Positions 43,769-53,244 of a stretch of DNA of 64,000 bases are shown here, in pieces. A program made the position numbers and the translations under genes. Within the stretch, counting starts at the first letter, position 1. Each line of letters starts with the position of its first letter. Source of the DNA: Bradyrhizobium sp. 186. Lineage in GTDB: Bacteria; Pseudomonadota; Alphaproteobacteria; Rhizobiales; Xanthobacteraceae. Below the pieces are notes generated by a model, which was given only the letters and a program-made list of their open reading frames with translations, did not search any database and was not told where the DNA came from. The DNA is taken from contig NZ_CP082164.1 of the NCBI RefSeq assembly GCF_023101685.1, positions 2,542,001-2,606,000 on the forward strand, in the 5' to 3' direction.

Positions 43769-44860
43769 GTGGAGCACGATCTCATCGAGCCCGTAACGAC
43801 GGGCACAGGGCCCGAACTGCCGCCCGACAGCACCGAAACGCCATCCTTTGTCATCTTCGAGGAGCGTGTCCGACACAATCTGCGGAAGACGGCGGAAGCC
43901 TGCGGCGGCATGGATCGGCTGATGCCGCACCTCAAGACGCATCGTGCGTCGTGGATTGTCGAGTTACTGCTGTCGCAGGGTGTCCGCGCCTTCAAGGCGG
44001 CGACGGTCGCAGAGGTCGAAATGGCCGTCGGCGCGGGTGCGCCGAATGTCACCTGGGCCTATCCGACCGCCAGCAGAGCCAATATCGCGCGTTTCGTGTT
44101 GTTCGCCCGCAAACACCGGAGCACCACATTTGTCGGCGTCGTCGATTCCTTCGCCGCTCTCGAAATTTGGGAAACCCTGCTGACCGGCGGGGATAGCAAC
44201 ATAAGTCTGCGCATTGATCTCGATCCCGGGCTTGGCCGCACCGGGATGCCGATGTCGGAAGTAGCGCTGCCCCTGGCGCGCGCCGTCCACGCGTGCAGGC
44301 TCCTCGCTGGCTGGCACGTTTACGACGGCCACGTGAAGGGCACCTATGCCGAGCGCAGAGCCCAGGTCCGGGAACTGTGCGCGAAGGTATGCAGGCTCGG
44401 AGATGTGCTGCGATCCGAGGGGATCGAGACCGATGTCGTCGCGGGCGGCAGCTACACCTTCGACATCTGGCCGGCGGACGTGGCTGCCTATGTGTCCCCC
44501 GGCAGCTGGACCTATTCCAGCGCGCAGCATGATGTCGAGCTGGCGCATATCGGCTGGCAGCCCGCTGCCTTCGTACTGGCGAGTGTCGTCTCGGCCCGTT
44601 CCGGTACCCTTACGCTGGATGCCGGCTGTAAAGCGATCACCCCGGACAAGCCGCTGGCCGATCGCTTCCGATGGAATGGCCGCGTCCTGCTCATGAACGA
44701 GGAGCACACCGTTGTGGAGGGAGACAATTTGTCGGTAGGCGACCGGGTTCTCCTGATCCCGCAGCACGCCTGCACCACGGCCTATCTCTACGACAGTGCC
44801 CTGGTGAAGACGATTGACGGGCGCTGGGAACGCCGCCCCCAGATGGGAAGCGCCAGATAG
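43769..44860 (+). CDS. D-serine dehydratase / D-threonine aldolase-like PLP enzyme
   Basis: The fold-type III PLP protein has the catalytic Lys in MPHLKTHRA (Lys56 by this start), the barrel segment DLDPGLGRTGMP, and a C-terminal metal site PQHACTTAYLYD (His and Cys ligands), as in the DSD1/D-threonine aldolase group. It acts on D-amino acids, eliminating or splitting the side chain. GTG 43769 is favoured by AGAGGA eight bases upstream. ATG 43718 adds 17 residues and lacks a ribosome site. A RidA gene follows, which fits removal of enamine products. Confidence 0.85.
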   Translation: MEHDLIEPVTTGTGPELPPDSTETPSFVIFEERVRHNLRKTAEACGGMDRLMPHLKTHRASWIVELLLSQGVRAFKAATVAEVEMAVGAGAPNVTWAYPTASRANIARFVLFARKHRSTTFVGVVDSFAALEIWETLLTGGDSNISLRIDLDPGLGRTGMPMSEVALPLARAVHACRLLAGWHVYDGHVKGTYAERRAQVRELCAKVCRLGDVLRSEGIETDVVAGGSYTFDIWPADVAAYVSPGSWTYSSAQHDVELAHIGWQPAAFVLASVVSARSGTLTLDAGCKAITPDKPLADRFRWNGRVLLMNEEHTVVEGDNLSVGDRVLLIPQHACTTAYLYDSALVKTIDGRWERRPQMGSAR

Positions 44861-44928
44861 GCAATTCCACCTCGACCTATGGAAAAGGTCACACCCCCGA
44901 ACGACGTGCCGCAATGGAGATGAGCGCA

Positions 44929-45389
44929 ATGACGCCGGAAGAAAAACTCACCTCGATGGGGCTCGTCCTGCCGCCGACGATCGTTCCCTCGGCCAACTAC
45001 GTTCCGTTTCGCTGGGGCCGGCAATCTTCTATTCCTGTCCGGACAAGGTCCCAAGAAGGCCGACGGCACGTTCCACATCGGCCGCGTCGGCCGAAACCTT
45101 ACGACCGAGCAGGGCTTATGAGCACGCGAGACTGGCCGGGCTCAACCTGCTCGGCGCCGCTAAAATGGCGGTCGGGGAACTCAGTCGCATTTCGGCGGTA
45201 GTGAAGCTATTCGGCATGGTCAACGCAGAGCCGGATTTTGCAGCGCATCCGCAGGTCATCAATGGCTGCTCCGATTTGTTCTCGGAAGCCCTCGGTGAGG
45301 CGGGCCGCCACGCCCGATCTGCCGTCGGCATGGGCTCCCTGCCGAACGGTATGTCGGTCGAAGTCGGAGCAGTCGTGCTCGTCGATTGA
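44929..45389 (+). pseudogene. ridA: RidA-family protein with two frameshifts
   Basis: The gene starts MTPEEKLTSMGLVLPPTIVP. Removing one G near 45016 (TGGGGCC) restores AGNLLFLSGQGPKKADGTF, and removing a second near 45114 (CAGGGCT) restores YEHARLAGLNLLGAAKMAVG. The rest is intact to GMSVEVGAVVLVD. RidA hydrolyses 2-aminoacrylate and related enamines formed by PLP dehydratases. Both indels are extra Gs in G runs, so sequencing error is possible. As given, the gene cannot make full RidA. Confidence 0.75.
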
Positions 45390-45457
45390 GACCGCGCGCA
45401 CGCAATCTTCTCCAATACGACAGATTCGGCAGGGACCTTCCGATGAGCCCAAAACGT

Positions 45458-46306
45458 TCAGCCTCGGTCGGCCTGAAAGTCGCGCTTCTTGCCAAAAAAT
45501 TCGTTCGTTAATCGGTCCACGGTGAGTGGAGGAACCCGTTTTTCGCTAAGGATGCGTGTGAGTCGCATCTGAGCCTGTTGTGCATGGGCCGGAAGAAGCT
45601 GATTCAATTTGGCGCGGTCGCCATGTCGAATCGCATCTATGATCCCCACATGCTCGCCGATGTTGATCTCCATTTGCGATTCGAGGACATTCCTCTCAGT
45701 GTTCTCGATTTTATAAATCAAGACCAGCAACCGTCTGACGTGGCGATGGGTTGAAAGCGCAAATTCATAAAACAATGCGTTGCCTATCGAACGATGCATC
45801 CTGAGATGAAACTCTTCGTTCACGGACGTGATGCCAAGGAACGATTTTCTTCGAACCTCATGCGTGTATCGCGCCTGGATTTCCTCGAGGTCCGCGACAA
45901 GGTTTTGATCCGCAAAACGGCAGAGTTGGGCAAGGACGGATTCGACCAATTGGTAAGCCATCATGACTTCACCAATTTCGATAAGGTCCAGTCCGCGAAC
46001 GAACATACCGCCCCGATTTGGGAAAATGGTTACGAGACCCTCGGCAACGAGGCGACTGATGGCTTCCCGCGCGGGGGTCCGGCCGAGTTTGAAATGATTG
46101 CGGAGGAGCGGCTCGTCGAGCTTGCTTCCTGGTTCCAGGCTCATATCAATAATTTTCAATCGTATGAGGTCGACCGCCGCCTCCGTTTGCGAAGCACCGC
46201 GGCGCTTTTTCACCGTCTCGCGCGAGGTGCCCTTTGCGGAGCCGCGCGCCGCACCTCTCCTGGCCTGCGGACTGGTCGAGGAATGGGCAGTCTTTGAATT
46301 TTTCAT
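45458..46306 (-). CDS. GntR-family regulator, FCD (FadR) type
   Basis: The 282-residue protein has a Lys/Arg/Ser-rich N-terminal extension of about 40 residues. Then follow the winged helix (LIRLKIIDMSLEPGSKLDE, LGRTPAREAISRLVAEGLV) and an all-helical FCD domain from about 120 with metal-site histidines (EFHLRMHRSIG, EHVGIIDAIRHGD). It is divergent from the ABC operon at 46827 and very likely controls it through the palindrome at 46718-46732. FCD regulators usually sense carboxylic acids. Confidence 0.9.
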   Translation of the reverse strand: MKNSKTAHSSTSPQARRGAARGSAKGTSRETVKKRRGASQTEAAVDLIRLKIIDMSLEPGSKLDEPLLRNHFKLGRTPAREAISRLVAEGLVTIFPNRGGMFVRGLDLIEIGEVMMAYQLVESVLAQLCRFADQNLVADLEEIQARYTHEVRRKSFLGITSVNEEFHLRMHRSIGNALFYEFALSTHRHVRRLLVLIYKIENTERNVLESQMEINIGEHVGIIDAIRHGDRAKLNQLLPAHAQQAQMRLTRILSEKRVPPLTVDRLTNEFFGKKRDFQADRG

Positions 46307-46707
46307 GCGCGCTCCTTTGCCAACGAGCTGCTCCAGCTTCCTATCTCGCCCGCGCTCAACACGCTGCTACCGGACCAAGCAATACCAGCGCGGCAGATAT
46401 TCAGTCTCAAAAGGCTCATTGCTTGCTCTCCGCGGAGTTTTGAAAGCGCTGTGTTGAGGCGCAGCGGTTGAAGGGCTCATGTCTAATCTTCCGGTCAAGC
46501 GGACATCCGCGGGGTCAGAAGGAAGTGTTCGCGATACGTGGGGTTCAACGAAAACAAGAAACTAACAACCTCAAAAGGGGCGATACGCACGGGTTTGGCT
46601 CGATCGTTCATCGGTGACCTTCCGCATTTCCGGTTGGGTTTGCCCCGATGCCCTTACCGCAGCCGATCGTGCAAGGAAATTGAGCAGCATCCGCACTTTT
46701 ATCATCG

Positions 46708-46736
46708 TTGACAGAAATATATGCGACATATACTTT
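46708..46736 (+). promoter_or_regulatory. Promoter and operator of the amino-acid ABC operon
   Basis: TTGACA is followed after 17 bp by TACTTT (or after 15 bp by TATACT). Between the boxes lies a perfect palindrome TATATG-CGA-CATATA (46718-46732), the position of a classical repressor site. The divergent GntR gene is the obvious candidate binder. The remaining DNA of the 46307-46826 gap shows no gene. Confidence 0.6.
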
Positions 46737-46826
46737 GAAAAGCCTAGGTTATATTGCCGTCTTCGGTGAATGCAAGTCCGGCGGACCCTCGCGTGTTGGA
46801 TCCCTGAAGGAGTTGGAGAGTAAGTC

Positions 46827-47606
46827 GTGGATGGAGATCGGCCAATTATCCGGGTGAAGGACTTGCGCAAGTCATTCGGGTCCGTGGAGGTGCTGCGGGG
46901 CATCACGATTGATGTGTCGCCGGGATCCGTGCTCAGCATCATCGGAGCAAGCGGATCTGGAAAGAGTACCTTTCTGCGCTGCCTGAATTATCTGGAGCGT
47001 CCGACATCCGGCGATATTTTTGTCGATGGAGAAGCTATCGGTCCTTCGATCGCGCCCAACGGCCAGCGGAAATCGGGAGCGTCTCCGAGGGATATCGCGC
47101 GAATGCGATCGAAGCTCGGCATGGTATTTCAGCAATTCAACCTGTGGCCGCACATGACGGTTTTGGGAAACGTGATTGAGGCGCTGATTCAGGTCAAGCA
47201 TATGCGGCGCAGGGAGGCGGTCGATATCGGGCAGCACTTTCTAGCCAAGGTCAATTTGCTGAACAAGAAAGACGAATACCCCGCGAAATTGTCGGGCGGC
47301 CAGCAACAGAGAGTTGCGATCGCGCGTGCGCTCTCCATGCAGCCGAAGGTGATGCTGTTTGACGAGGCGACGTCATCGCTCGATCCGGAGCTGACGGGCG
47401 AAGTGTTGGAAGTGATGCGCGATCTGGCACGAGAGGGAATGACGATGCTGGTCGTGACGCACGAAATGGGCTTCGCGCGCGACGCTTCCGACCGGATCAT
47501 TTTTCTCCATGATGGCAAGGTCGAGGAGGATGGCACCGCCGCACAGGTATTCAGCGCTCCTTCCAGCGAGCGCTGTCAACGATTTATATCGTCAGCGCTC
47601 AGTTAG
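46827..47606 (+). CDS. Amino-acid ABC transporter ATP-binding protein
   Basis: The 259-residue ATPase starts at GTG 46827 (GGAGAG upstream). It has Walker A GASGSGKST (40-48), Q-loop FQQFNLWPHMTV, signature LSGGQQQRVAIARA, Walker B VMLFDEATSSLDPE and the switch His in VTHEMGFA. The pattern is that of polar amino-acid (GlnQ/HisP) importers. It is followed by two permeases after 5 and 9 bases, then by a binding protein: a complete importer. An ATPase relic at 41527-41645 shows a related copy once existed upstream. Confidence 0.93.
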   Translation: MDGDRPIIRVKDLRKSFGSVEVLRGITIDVSPGSVLSIIGASGSGKSTFLRCLNYLERPTSGDIFVDGEAIGPSIAPNGQRKSGASPRDIARMRSKLGMVFQQFNLWPHMTVLGNVIEALIQVKHMRRREAVDIGQHFLAKVNLLNKKDEYPAKLSGGQQQRVAIARALSMQPKVMLFDEATSSLDPELTGEVLEVMRDLAREGMTMLVVTHEMGFARDASDRIIFLHDGKVEEDGTAAQVFSAPSSERCQRFISSALS

Positions 47607-47611
47607 TCGCC

Positions 47612-48313
47612 GTGTTTGTCGCCTTGCAAAATGTATTTGATCCCGCGCTGTTCTGGGAATATCGCGCCGTTCTCTTGACGGGACTTCTGCAGAACATCAT
47701 CATCTTCGTTGAAAGTGCGGTTCTCGCAATTCTCCTCGCGTTCGCGGTCGGAATCGCAAGCCTCAGTCGTTACGGCGCCGTTCGCTGGACGGCCATCGCT
47801 TACGCCGAGTTCTACAGGAACACGCCGGAATACGTGCTTCTGGTGTGGGTCTACTTCGTCCTTCCCCTGATAATCGGTACGGCACTGGGAACGAAGGTCA
47901 ATCTCAGTCCTCATGTCGCGGCAGTCATGGGCCTCGGTGTTGCCTACAGCGGGTTCCTGTCCGAGACGGTGCGTGCCGGATTACGCTCAGTCTCCTACGG
48001 CCAGACAGAATCCGCTCTCTCGCTCGGAATGTCGGGGTTTACGGCGCTACGCCGGATCGTATTGCCGCAGGCCGTGCGCAGGATGCTTCCCGAGGCTGTC
48101 AATCAACTGGTCTCGTTGTTCAAATCAACAACGATCGTCTCGTTGATAGCGGTGCAGGACATCATGTACCAGGTCTCGATGATCAGCGTCGCGGAGATGA
48201 GGCCTGTCCCTCTCTATACCGGTGCTGCGCTGCTGTACTGTATCGTCATTATTCTTGCGACCCAATTGTTCCAGCGGCTGACGGAGCGCTGGCGCCGCCG
48301 GGGCTGGGCATGA
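47612..48313 (+). CDS. Amino-acid ABC transporter permease 1
   Basis: The 233-residue HisM/GlnP-type permease starts at GTG 47612, five bases after the ATPase stop. It has five hydrophobic segments, the N-terminal FYRNTPEYVLLVW motif, and the cytoplasmic coupling loop RAGLRSVSYGQTESALSLGM. It forms the channel with the next gene's product. Confidence 0.9.
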   Translation: MFVALQNVFDPALFWEYRAVLLTGLLQNIIIFVESAVLAILLAFAVGIASLSRYGAVRWTAIAYAEFYRNTPEYVLLVWVYFVLPLIIGTALGTKVNLSPHVAAVMGLGVAYSGFLSETVRAGLRSVSYGQTESALSLGMSGFTALRRIVLPQAVRRMLPEAVNQLVSLFKSTTIVSLIAVQDIMYQVSMISVAEMRPVPLYTGAALLYCIVIILATQLFQRLTERWRRRGWA

Positions 48314-48322
48314 GGGGCTGCC

Positions 48323-49000
48323 GTGATTGAAAACTTCAATCGCTTCGTGCTGGCCAACGCCGGCACCCTGCTCGATGGGCTCTGGGTCACGGCATATGTC
48401 TGCTTTTGGGCGTTCTTGCTGGCGATCGTGCTGGGTCTGATTGCGTGCCTGATTCGAATGCGATTGCCATATGCGAGAGTTGTTGCGATCGGGTATATCG
48501 AATTTTGTCGCGCGACTCCGATCCTGGTGCAACTGTTATGGGTCAATTATGTGTGGCCGGAAGTTTTCGGATTTCCGCAAACAGTGACCGGCGCGGGCGT
48601 CATCGCGCTCGCGTTGCAGTCGAGCGGTTATCTTGCGGAGACATTTCGATCTGGATTTGAAGGGTTGCCGAAAGGCCAGCGTGAGGCTGCGCTGGCCGTC
48701 GGGATGAGCCGTTGGCGTATCGTGTCCCGGATCGAAGCGCCGCAGGTCGGGCTCGTGGTTGCCCCGTTGGTGGTGAATCAACTCGCTGTTGTCGTGAAAT
48801 CATCAACGCTGGTCTCCATCATCGCGATTCCTGACCTGATGTATCAGGGGTTGAAGATCGTCAATCAGTGGTACGAGCCAATCGAGGTTCTCACCACAAT
48901 TGCTCTGACGTATTTCGCGCTTCTCTTTGCGATCTCCAGAATAGCGAATTGCGCCTACGTTTACTTCCAAACCAAATTCGGAATTGCGAGCAGCCGATAG
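48323..49000 (+). CDS. Amino-acid ABC transporter permease 2
   Basis: The 225-residue permease starts at GTG 48323, nine bases after permease 1. It shows the family's EFCRATPILVQLLWVNY and the coupling loop EGLPKGQREAALAVGMS, with five predicted helices. Together with permease 1 and the ATPase it makes a type I importer core, served by the binding protein that follows. Confidence 0.9.
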   Translation: MIENFNRFVLANAGTLLDGLWVTAYVCFWAFLLAIVLGLIACLIRMRLPYARVVAIGYIEFCRATPILVQLLWVNYVWPEVFGFPQTVTGAGVIALALQSSGYLAETFRSGFEGLPKGQREAALAVGMSRWRIVSRIEAPQVGLVVAPLVVNQLAVVVKSSTLVSIIAIPDLMYQGLKIVNQWYEPIEVLTTIALTYFALLFAISRIANCAYVYFQTKFGIASSR

Positions 49001-49056
49001 AACAACATCCCAACTCTCAGGTTCGGTTCCGTCTCAAAAGCTCAAGGAGCATGATG

Positions 49057-49908
49057 ATGCAAGATCGATTAGATGTCACAAAGCGCTCGTTGTTGACCGG
49101 TGCGCTTGCGGTCGGCACAGGCGCGGCCGCGCTCGGAAGCATGATCCGAGATGCGCACGCGCAGCTTCTCGAATCCGGTATCGATTCAAAGTCGGTGCTG
49201 GCCAAGATCAAAAAAGGCGGAGCTCTTGAGGTGGGCTATGCCCAACTCCCCCTATGGTTCTACAAGGATGCTAAAAGCGGTGAGCTGAAAGGCGTCTACA
49301 AGGATCTTGTCGAGCTTCTGGCAAAGGACCTCGAGATGGCCGTGAATTGGCATGAGGTAACTTTCGCCAATTCCACGATCGGCCTGCGTTCAGGTGACTA
49401 TGACCTGTTCGGTTCATCTGCGACGTACACGGTGCCGCGCGCTACCGTGTGCAACTACGTCGGTCCTCTGTGGTCAAAGGGGAGCTTGGCGGTCATTCGC
49501 AAGGCGGACGCGGGCAAATACCAGACCGCAGCGGATCTCAACAGCCCGGATGTGACGATCGCCGTCAACGGGGGATCAAGCGATGAGCAGCGGATGCCGC
49601 CCCTTTTTCCCAAGGCAAAGTTCATGGCCGTGGCCGGCCAATACTCCATGGCCGCCGAACCCGTGCGTGCGGGCCGTGTCAACGCGTGCATCGTTGGAGA
49701 CACCGAAGCACTTGCTCTTGCCAAGCGGAATTCGGAATGGGCTGTGATCGTTGACTCTAAAAATCCCTTCGATAAGCGTCCAAACACATGGATGATCCGT
49801 CACGGCGATGTTGCCTGGAAGAACTTTCTCGATACGTGGTGCGGTTTCATTGCGGCGAACGGCGAAGTTCAGCGGCTCTTCGACAAGTATGCCAGCGAAG
49901 TTCTCTAG
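49057..49908 (+). CDS. ABC transporter substrate-binding protein, amino-acid type (paralogue 2)
   Basis: Three consecutive ATGs (49051, 49054, 49057) follow AAGGAG; the third has the best spacing. The signal is Tat-like with Lys-Arg in place of Arg-Arg (TKRSLLTGALAVGTGAAAL), with cleavage near AHAQ. The mature domain closely resembles the protein at 41657 (LLESGI, VLAKIKKGG, LWFYKDAKSGELKG, IRHGDVAWKNFLD). It is the cognate receptor of the transporter just upstream. The specificity is unknown; D-amino acids or derivatives are suggested by the neighbouring enzymes. Confidence 0.9.
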   Translation: MQDRLDVTKRSLLTGALAVGTGAAALGSMIRDAHAQLLESGIDSKSVLAKIKKGGALEVGYAQLPLWFYKDAKSGELKGVYKDLVELLAKDLEMAVNWHEVTFANSTIGLRSGDYDLFGSSATYTVPRATVCNYVGPLWSKGSLAVIRKADAGKYQTAADLNSPDVTIAVNGGSSDEQRMPPLFPKAKFMAVAGQYSMAAEPVRAGRVNACIVGDTEALALAKRNSEWAVIVDSKNPFDKRPNTWMIRHGDVAWKNFLDTWCGFIAANGEVQRLFDKYASEVL

Positions 49909-50054
49909 GTCGATAGGCGGCCGGAATGCAAATATTACAACCTCCGCTCTGAAAGAAGAGCCGGGCATCCCTACGCTTGTGCAACCAGCCGCCACTTCGT
50001 CAAAACACGTTCGCTCTGGTCGCGGAACAACTCTAAGAGGGCAATGCTGTCAAG

Positions 50055-50972
50055 ATGAACGAGAATGTCAGTCGGATCGAGGCTATCGTTGGGCGCAGGG
50101 TCAAGCGCGACATCACTCGAATGACGCAATTGATGAAGGGGAATCTTCAAAAGGCGGCGGAATCTATCCTGAACACGCCCGACGCCCACGTCGGTATCGT
50201 AACCGGCTTTTTTATTCAGCATGCAACCCCGCCGTCGCCGGAGACGGATGGTCTGATAGGAATGGGGCATCTCGCTGCCGGGCTCGCAAGCGCGGGCATA
50301 CCGGTTACGGTTATCACCGACGCTCCCTGCGCAAAGGCGGTATGGGCCGTGGTCGACGCCGTTCCGGAACAGATTGACCTCGAGGTGGCGGCAACGAACG
50401 AGAGATCAGTATACCGTTTGCGGAAATCTCTTGAAAGTGCTGATCGACCGATCACTCATCTCATTGCTATCGAGCGCGTCTCGCCTGCGGCCGATGGTAA
50501 ACCCCATCGTGAACATGGATGGGATATGTCCGGTGAGACCGCTCCGCTGCATCTCCTTTTTGACGATCTGACCTGGCAGCGGCGCTGGACCACCATCGGG
50601 ATTGGCGATGGTGGCAATGAGATCGGCATGGGGTCTTTGCCCGCGGACGTCGTCGAGACGGAAATACCCAACGGCCGAGTCATCGCTGCAACGACGCCAG
50701 CCGATTACCTTATCGTGGCCGGGGTATCGAATTGGGGGGGCTATGGGCTTCTCGCGGCCATGGCCTGCCTGCAACCGGAGAAAGCCTCCGCGCTGCTGCG
50801 TCATTTTAATCGCGATATGGATCATCGCCTGCTGTCGGCAGCCGTCGAGATTGGGCAGGCGGTGGATGACAGCCGGGTAGATAGTCCAGGACGGCCACAA
50901 ATGACCGTTGACAGAATCCCTTGGGAACAACATGCGATTCTGCTCGAGGAGATTGCCGCGGTCGTGGCCTGA
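50055..50972 (+). CDS. Glutamate cyclase-like protein (DUF4392)
   Basis: The 305-residue protein matches the DUF4392/D-glutamate cyclase fold. ETDGLIGMGHLA (63-74) lies near the proposed active site, and the conserved loop IGIGDGGNEIGMGSLP is at about 181-196. Members convert D-glutamate to 5-oxo-D-proline (known for the vertebrate protein; inferred here). It closes the cluster after the amino-acid importer. With the D-amino-acid PLP enzyme, RidA and amidohydrolase it supports a D-amino-acid role. The start ATG 50055 has only a weak ribosome site. Confidence 0.82.
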   Translation: MNENVSRIEAIVGRRVKRDITRMTQLMKGNLQKAAESILNTPDAHVGIVTGFFIQHATPPSPETDGLIGMGHLAAGLASAGIPVTVITDAPCAKAVWAVVDAVPEQIDLEVAATNERSVYRLRKSLESADRPITHLIAIERVSPAADGKPHREHGWDMSGETAPLHLLFDDLTWQRRWTTIGIGDGGNEIGMGSLPADVVETEIPNGRVIAATTPADYLIVAGVSNWGGYGLLAAMACLQPEKASALLRHFNRDMDHRLLSAAVEIGQAVDDSRVDSPGRPQMTVDRIPWEQHAILLEEIAAVVA

Positions 50973-51448
50973 CGAGGCGACGGCGGGCGGGAGCCTGATG
51001 GATGTTTACATTTTGTCGTCGCCGTCGGCACCTCGCAGACAGTTGTGCATGACGCAAATCAAATCCGGACACCTTGGTGCAGTCCGCCCAAAGCCAGACG
51101 CCAAAGAATGTGTTCGAATGCGCGAGCGTGGGGTGGATGTTTAGCTGGCCTGCCGTCGACCATTCTAAGGAATTGCTGGTTTCGTTCGTACTTGGGATGG
51201 TCCGAAACGTCTTCCGGATCTCTCTCCGCCCTATCTCAGGGTATAGGCTTCGGTTCACCGCTCGTTGTTTTTACTTCGCCATGCAACACATATGCAACAC
51301 GAGCCCCCTAAGGCATTGACGACACTGACAAGAGAATGGTTTCCTAAACCGTAGGTCGGCAGTTCGTGTCTTTCACGATCAATGTGTGCCTGAATGACGC
51401 GAAGCGCGGATATTCTTATGTTCGGCCGCGACCTAACGACGGCTTGCG
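50973..51448. other. Intergenic, no gene seen
   Basis: Only short frames. It leads into a possible LysR fragment. Confidence 0.4.
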
Positions 51449-51658
51449 GTGGTTGAATCCGGCGAGGCCGTCGTCATCGTGGGTGCGCGAGCAGAGCACT
51501 ACTATTCCAACCCCCGCATCAAATTTATCGAGATTGGCGTTCCTCCCGTAGGTACCGCTCTTGTGAGACGCCGAGCTGATCGTCGGCGTGTGATACAGGA
51601 CCTCGAAGAATGCTCACGCGATGTCGTCGCCGGATTGGTCGATGCCGTAGAGCATTGA
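51449..51658 (+). pseudogene. Possible C-terminal remnant of a LysR-type effector domain
   Basis: A 69-residue frame (GTG 51449) reads GEAVVIVGARAEHYYSNPRI, KFIEIGVPPVGTALVRRR and a helical end. This resembles the last strand-helix part of LysR effector domains. No DNA-binding part precedes it, so it would be a relic. The similarity is judged by pattern only and may be wrong. Confidence 0.3.
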
Positions 51659-51732
51659 GAGTTGCTGCCGTGGTCATTGGTTGGAGTGTCATCTCGGCTC
51701 GCTGCCAAATCAGACCTCCATAGAATGGCGTG

Positions 51733-53244
51733 TTACTCATAGCCGGAGCGTCTGATCAGGGGTGGCAATGCGAACAGGCCGAAAGCGACCATTCCCAACC
51801 CCACGGCAACGAAATTCCAGGTAACGTCGGCCTCTAACCGGACCACCACATAGCCTCCGAGCACCGCGATGGCGGCCCTGAGCAGAGCGGCGAGGACGGA
51901 GGCTTCCATCCGCCTGGTCGCTTGTCCCGCGCAATAAAGAACATAGCCGAGCCCAAAAAATCCGAAAAAGGGCCCGACGCGGTGCAGGTACTCTGCGCCG
52001 ACTTGCAGCACTAACGGGTCCTGACTAAATATTCCGATCCATTGTTGCGGAAAAGCAGCCACGGCTAGTCCGATCAATTCGGCCAGCGTGAAGGCCATCA
52101 GCACACCAACCCAAGCCGCCTTTATGGCTCGTTCGATCTGACCGGCGCCAAGGTTTGCGCTTATCACGATTCCGACCGGACCGCCGATGCCGTAGCAAAG
52201 CGGGACCAAAAGAAACTCGAGCCGCGAGCCCGCGGCATAGCCGGCTAAAGCCTCGATCCCACTCATTCCCACATAGACCGTCACGATCGCGAGCGTCAGA
52301 TTGGTGCTGGCTGAGACGATGGCCGACATTCCGCCGATGCGGAGAATCGCCAGCGTTGGCCCGAGGGAGAGTTTTGGCACATGAAATGACGGCTTAAGGA
52401 TGCCGAGCCGGCCCCAAAGATAGGCTGCGTAGGCAAGCGTTCCCAAGGCATAATACACAAGCATCGCCACGGCGCCGCCCGACGGACCAAGCCCTGGGTA
52501 ACCAAAGGCGCCAAAGATCAGTGCCGGCGAAAGCGGGACAAGAATGAGAGCTCCGCCACAGACCACGATCACCGGGACTCGCAAGTTGCCAGTGCCACGA
52601 ACCACCGCCATCAAGAAGTTGAACATCCAGATCAGCGTGGCGCCCGCGAAAATGGTGGATGAATAGGAGACGGCGATCGCGACAGCGTTTCCAGAGATGC
52701 CCATATAACCGTAGAGGCTTGGACCCAGGACAACCATGGCGGCCGTCGTGGCGAGGCCCAACGGAATACTCAGGGCTACAGCGTACCACGCGTATTCACT
52801 TGCGTCGCCGATCCGGCCGGTCCCAAGGGCGCGTGCGACGGTCGTGACGATGCCACCGCCGATCGCGCCCTGGGCGATGGACGCGACCAGCGAAACGAGC
52901 GGAAAAACCGGCGCGACACCGGCAAGAGCATCTAGTCCCAGTCGCGATACAAAATAGACTTCGAGCAATCCGATCAGGACATAAACGGCCATGACGGTGG
53001 CATTGGGGATTGCAAGCCGCATGATCGTGGGCACGATCGGTTTCTCCAGCAGCATGCGGGAGCGGGCGTCAAGATCAGCGGGTTGGGTGCCAGGCTGCCG
53101 GTTCGCTTCCTTGTGCTGGCAGCCCTCGATGGCCCGCGCGGCGATTGCAGAAAATCCGACGGCAGCATCGCGCGATTCCCGGCTGCACTTGTCCGATAGC
53201 GAAAGGTCGTCAGTTCGACATGACATGTCGCGGGAAGCTTGCAT
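51733..53244 (-). CDS. MATE-family efflux transporter
   Basis: The 503-residue protein has twelve hydrophobic helices. The family opening MLLEKPIVPTIMRLAIPNAT (from about residue 64) is followed by LIGLLEVYFVSRLGLDALAG and the mid-protein repeat at about 300 (ILRIGGMSAIVSASTNLTLA). MATE pumps export drugs or metabolites by Na+ or H+ antiport. The first 60 residues are Cys/Arg-rich and not conserved in kind, so ATG near 53055 could be the real start. It is divergent from a LysR gene 99 bases away, its probable regulator. Confidence 0.88.
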   Translation of the reverse strand: MQASRDMSCRTDDLSLSDKCSRESRDAAVGFSAIAARAIEGCQHKEANRQPGTQPADLDARSRMLLEKPIVPTIMRLAIPNATVMAVYVLIGLLEVYFVSRLGLDALAGVAPVFPLVSLVASIAQGAIGGGIVTTVARALGTGRIGDASEYAWYAVALSIPLGLATTAAMVVLGPSLYGYMGISGNAVAIAVSYSSTIFAGATLIWMFNFLMAVVRGTGNLRVPVIVVCGGALILVPLSPALIFGAFGYPGLGPSGGAVAMLVYYALGTLAYAAYLWGRLGILKPSFHVPKLSLGPTLAILRIGGMSAIVSASTNLTLAIVTVYVGMSGIEALAGYAAGSRLEFLLVPLCYGIGGPVGIVISANLGAGQIERAIKAAWVGVLMAFTLAELIGLAVAAFPQQWIGIFSQDPLVLQVGAEYLHRVGPFFGFFGLGYVLYCAGQATRRMEASVLAALLRAAIAVLGGYVVVRLEADVTWNFVAVGLGMVAFGLFALPPLIRRSGYE

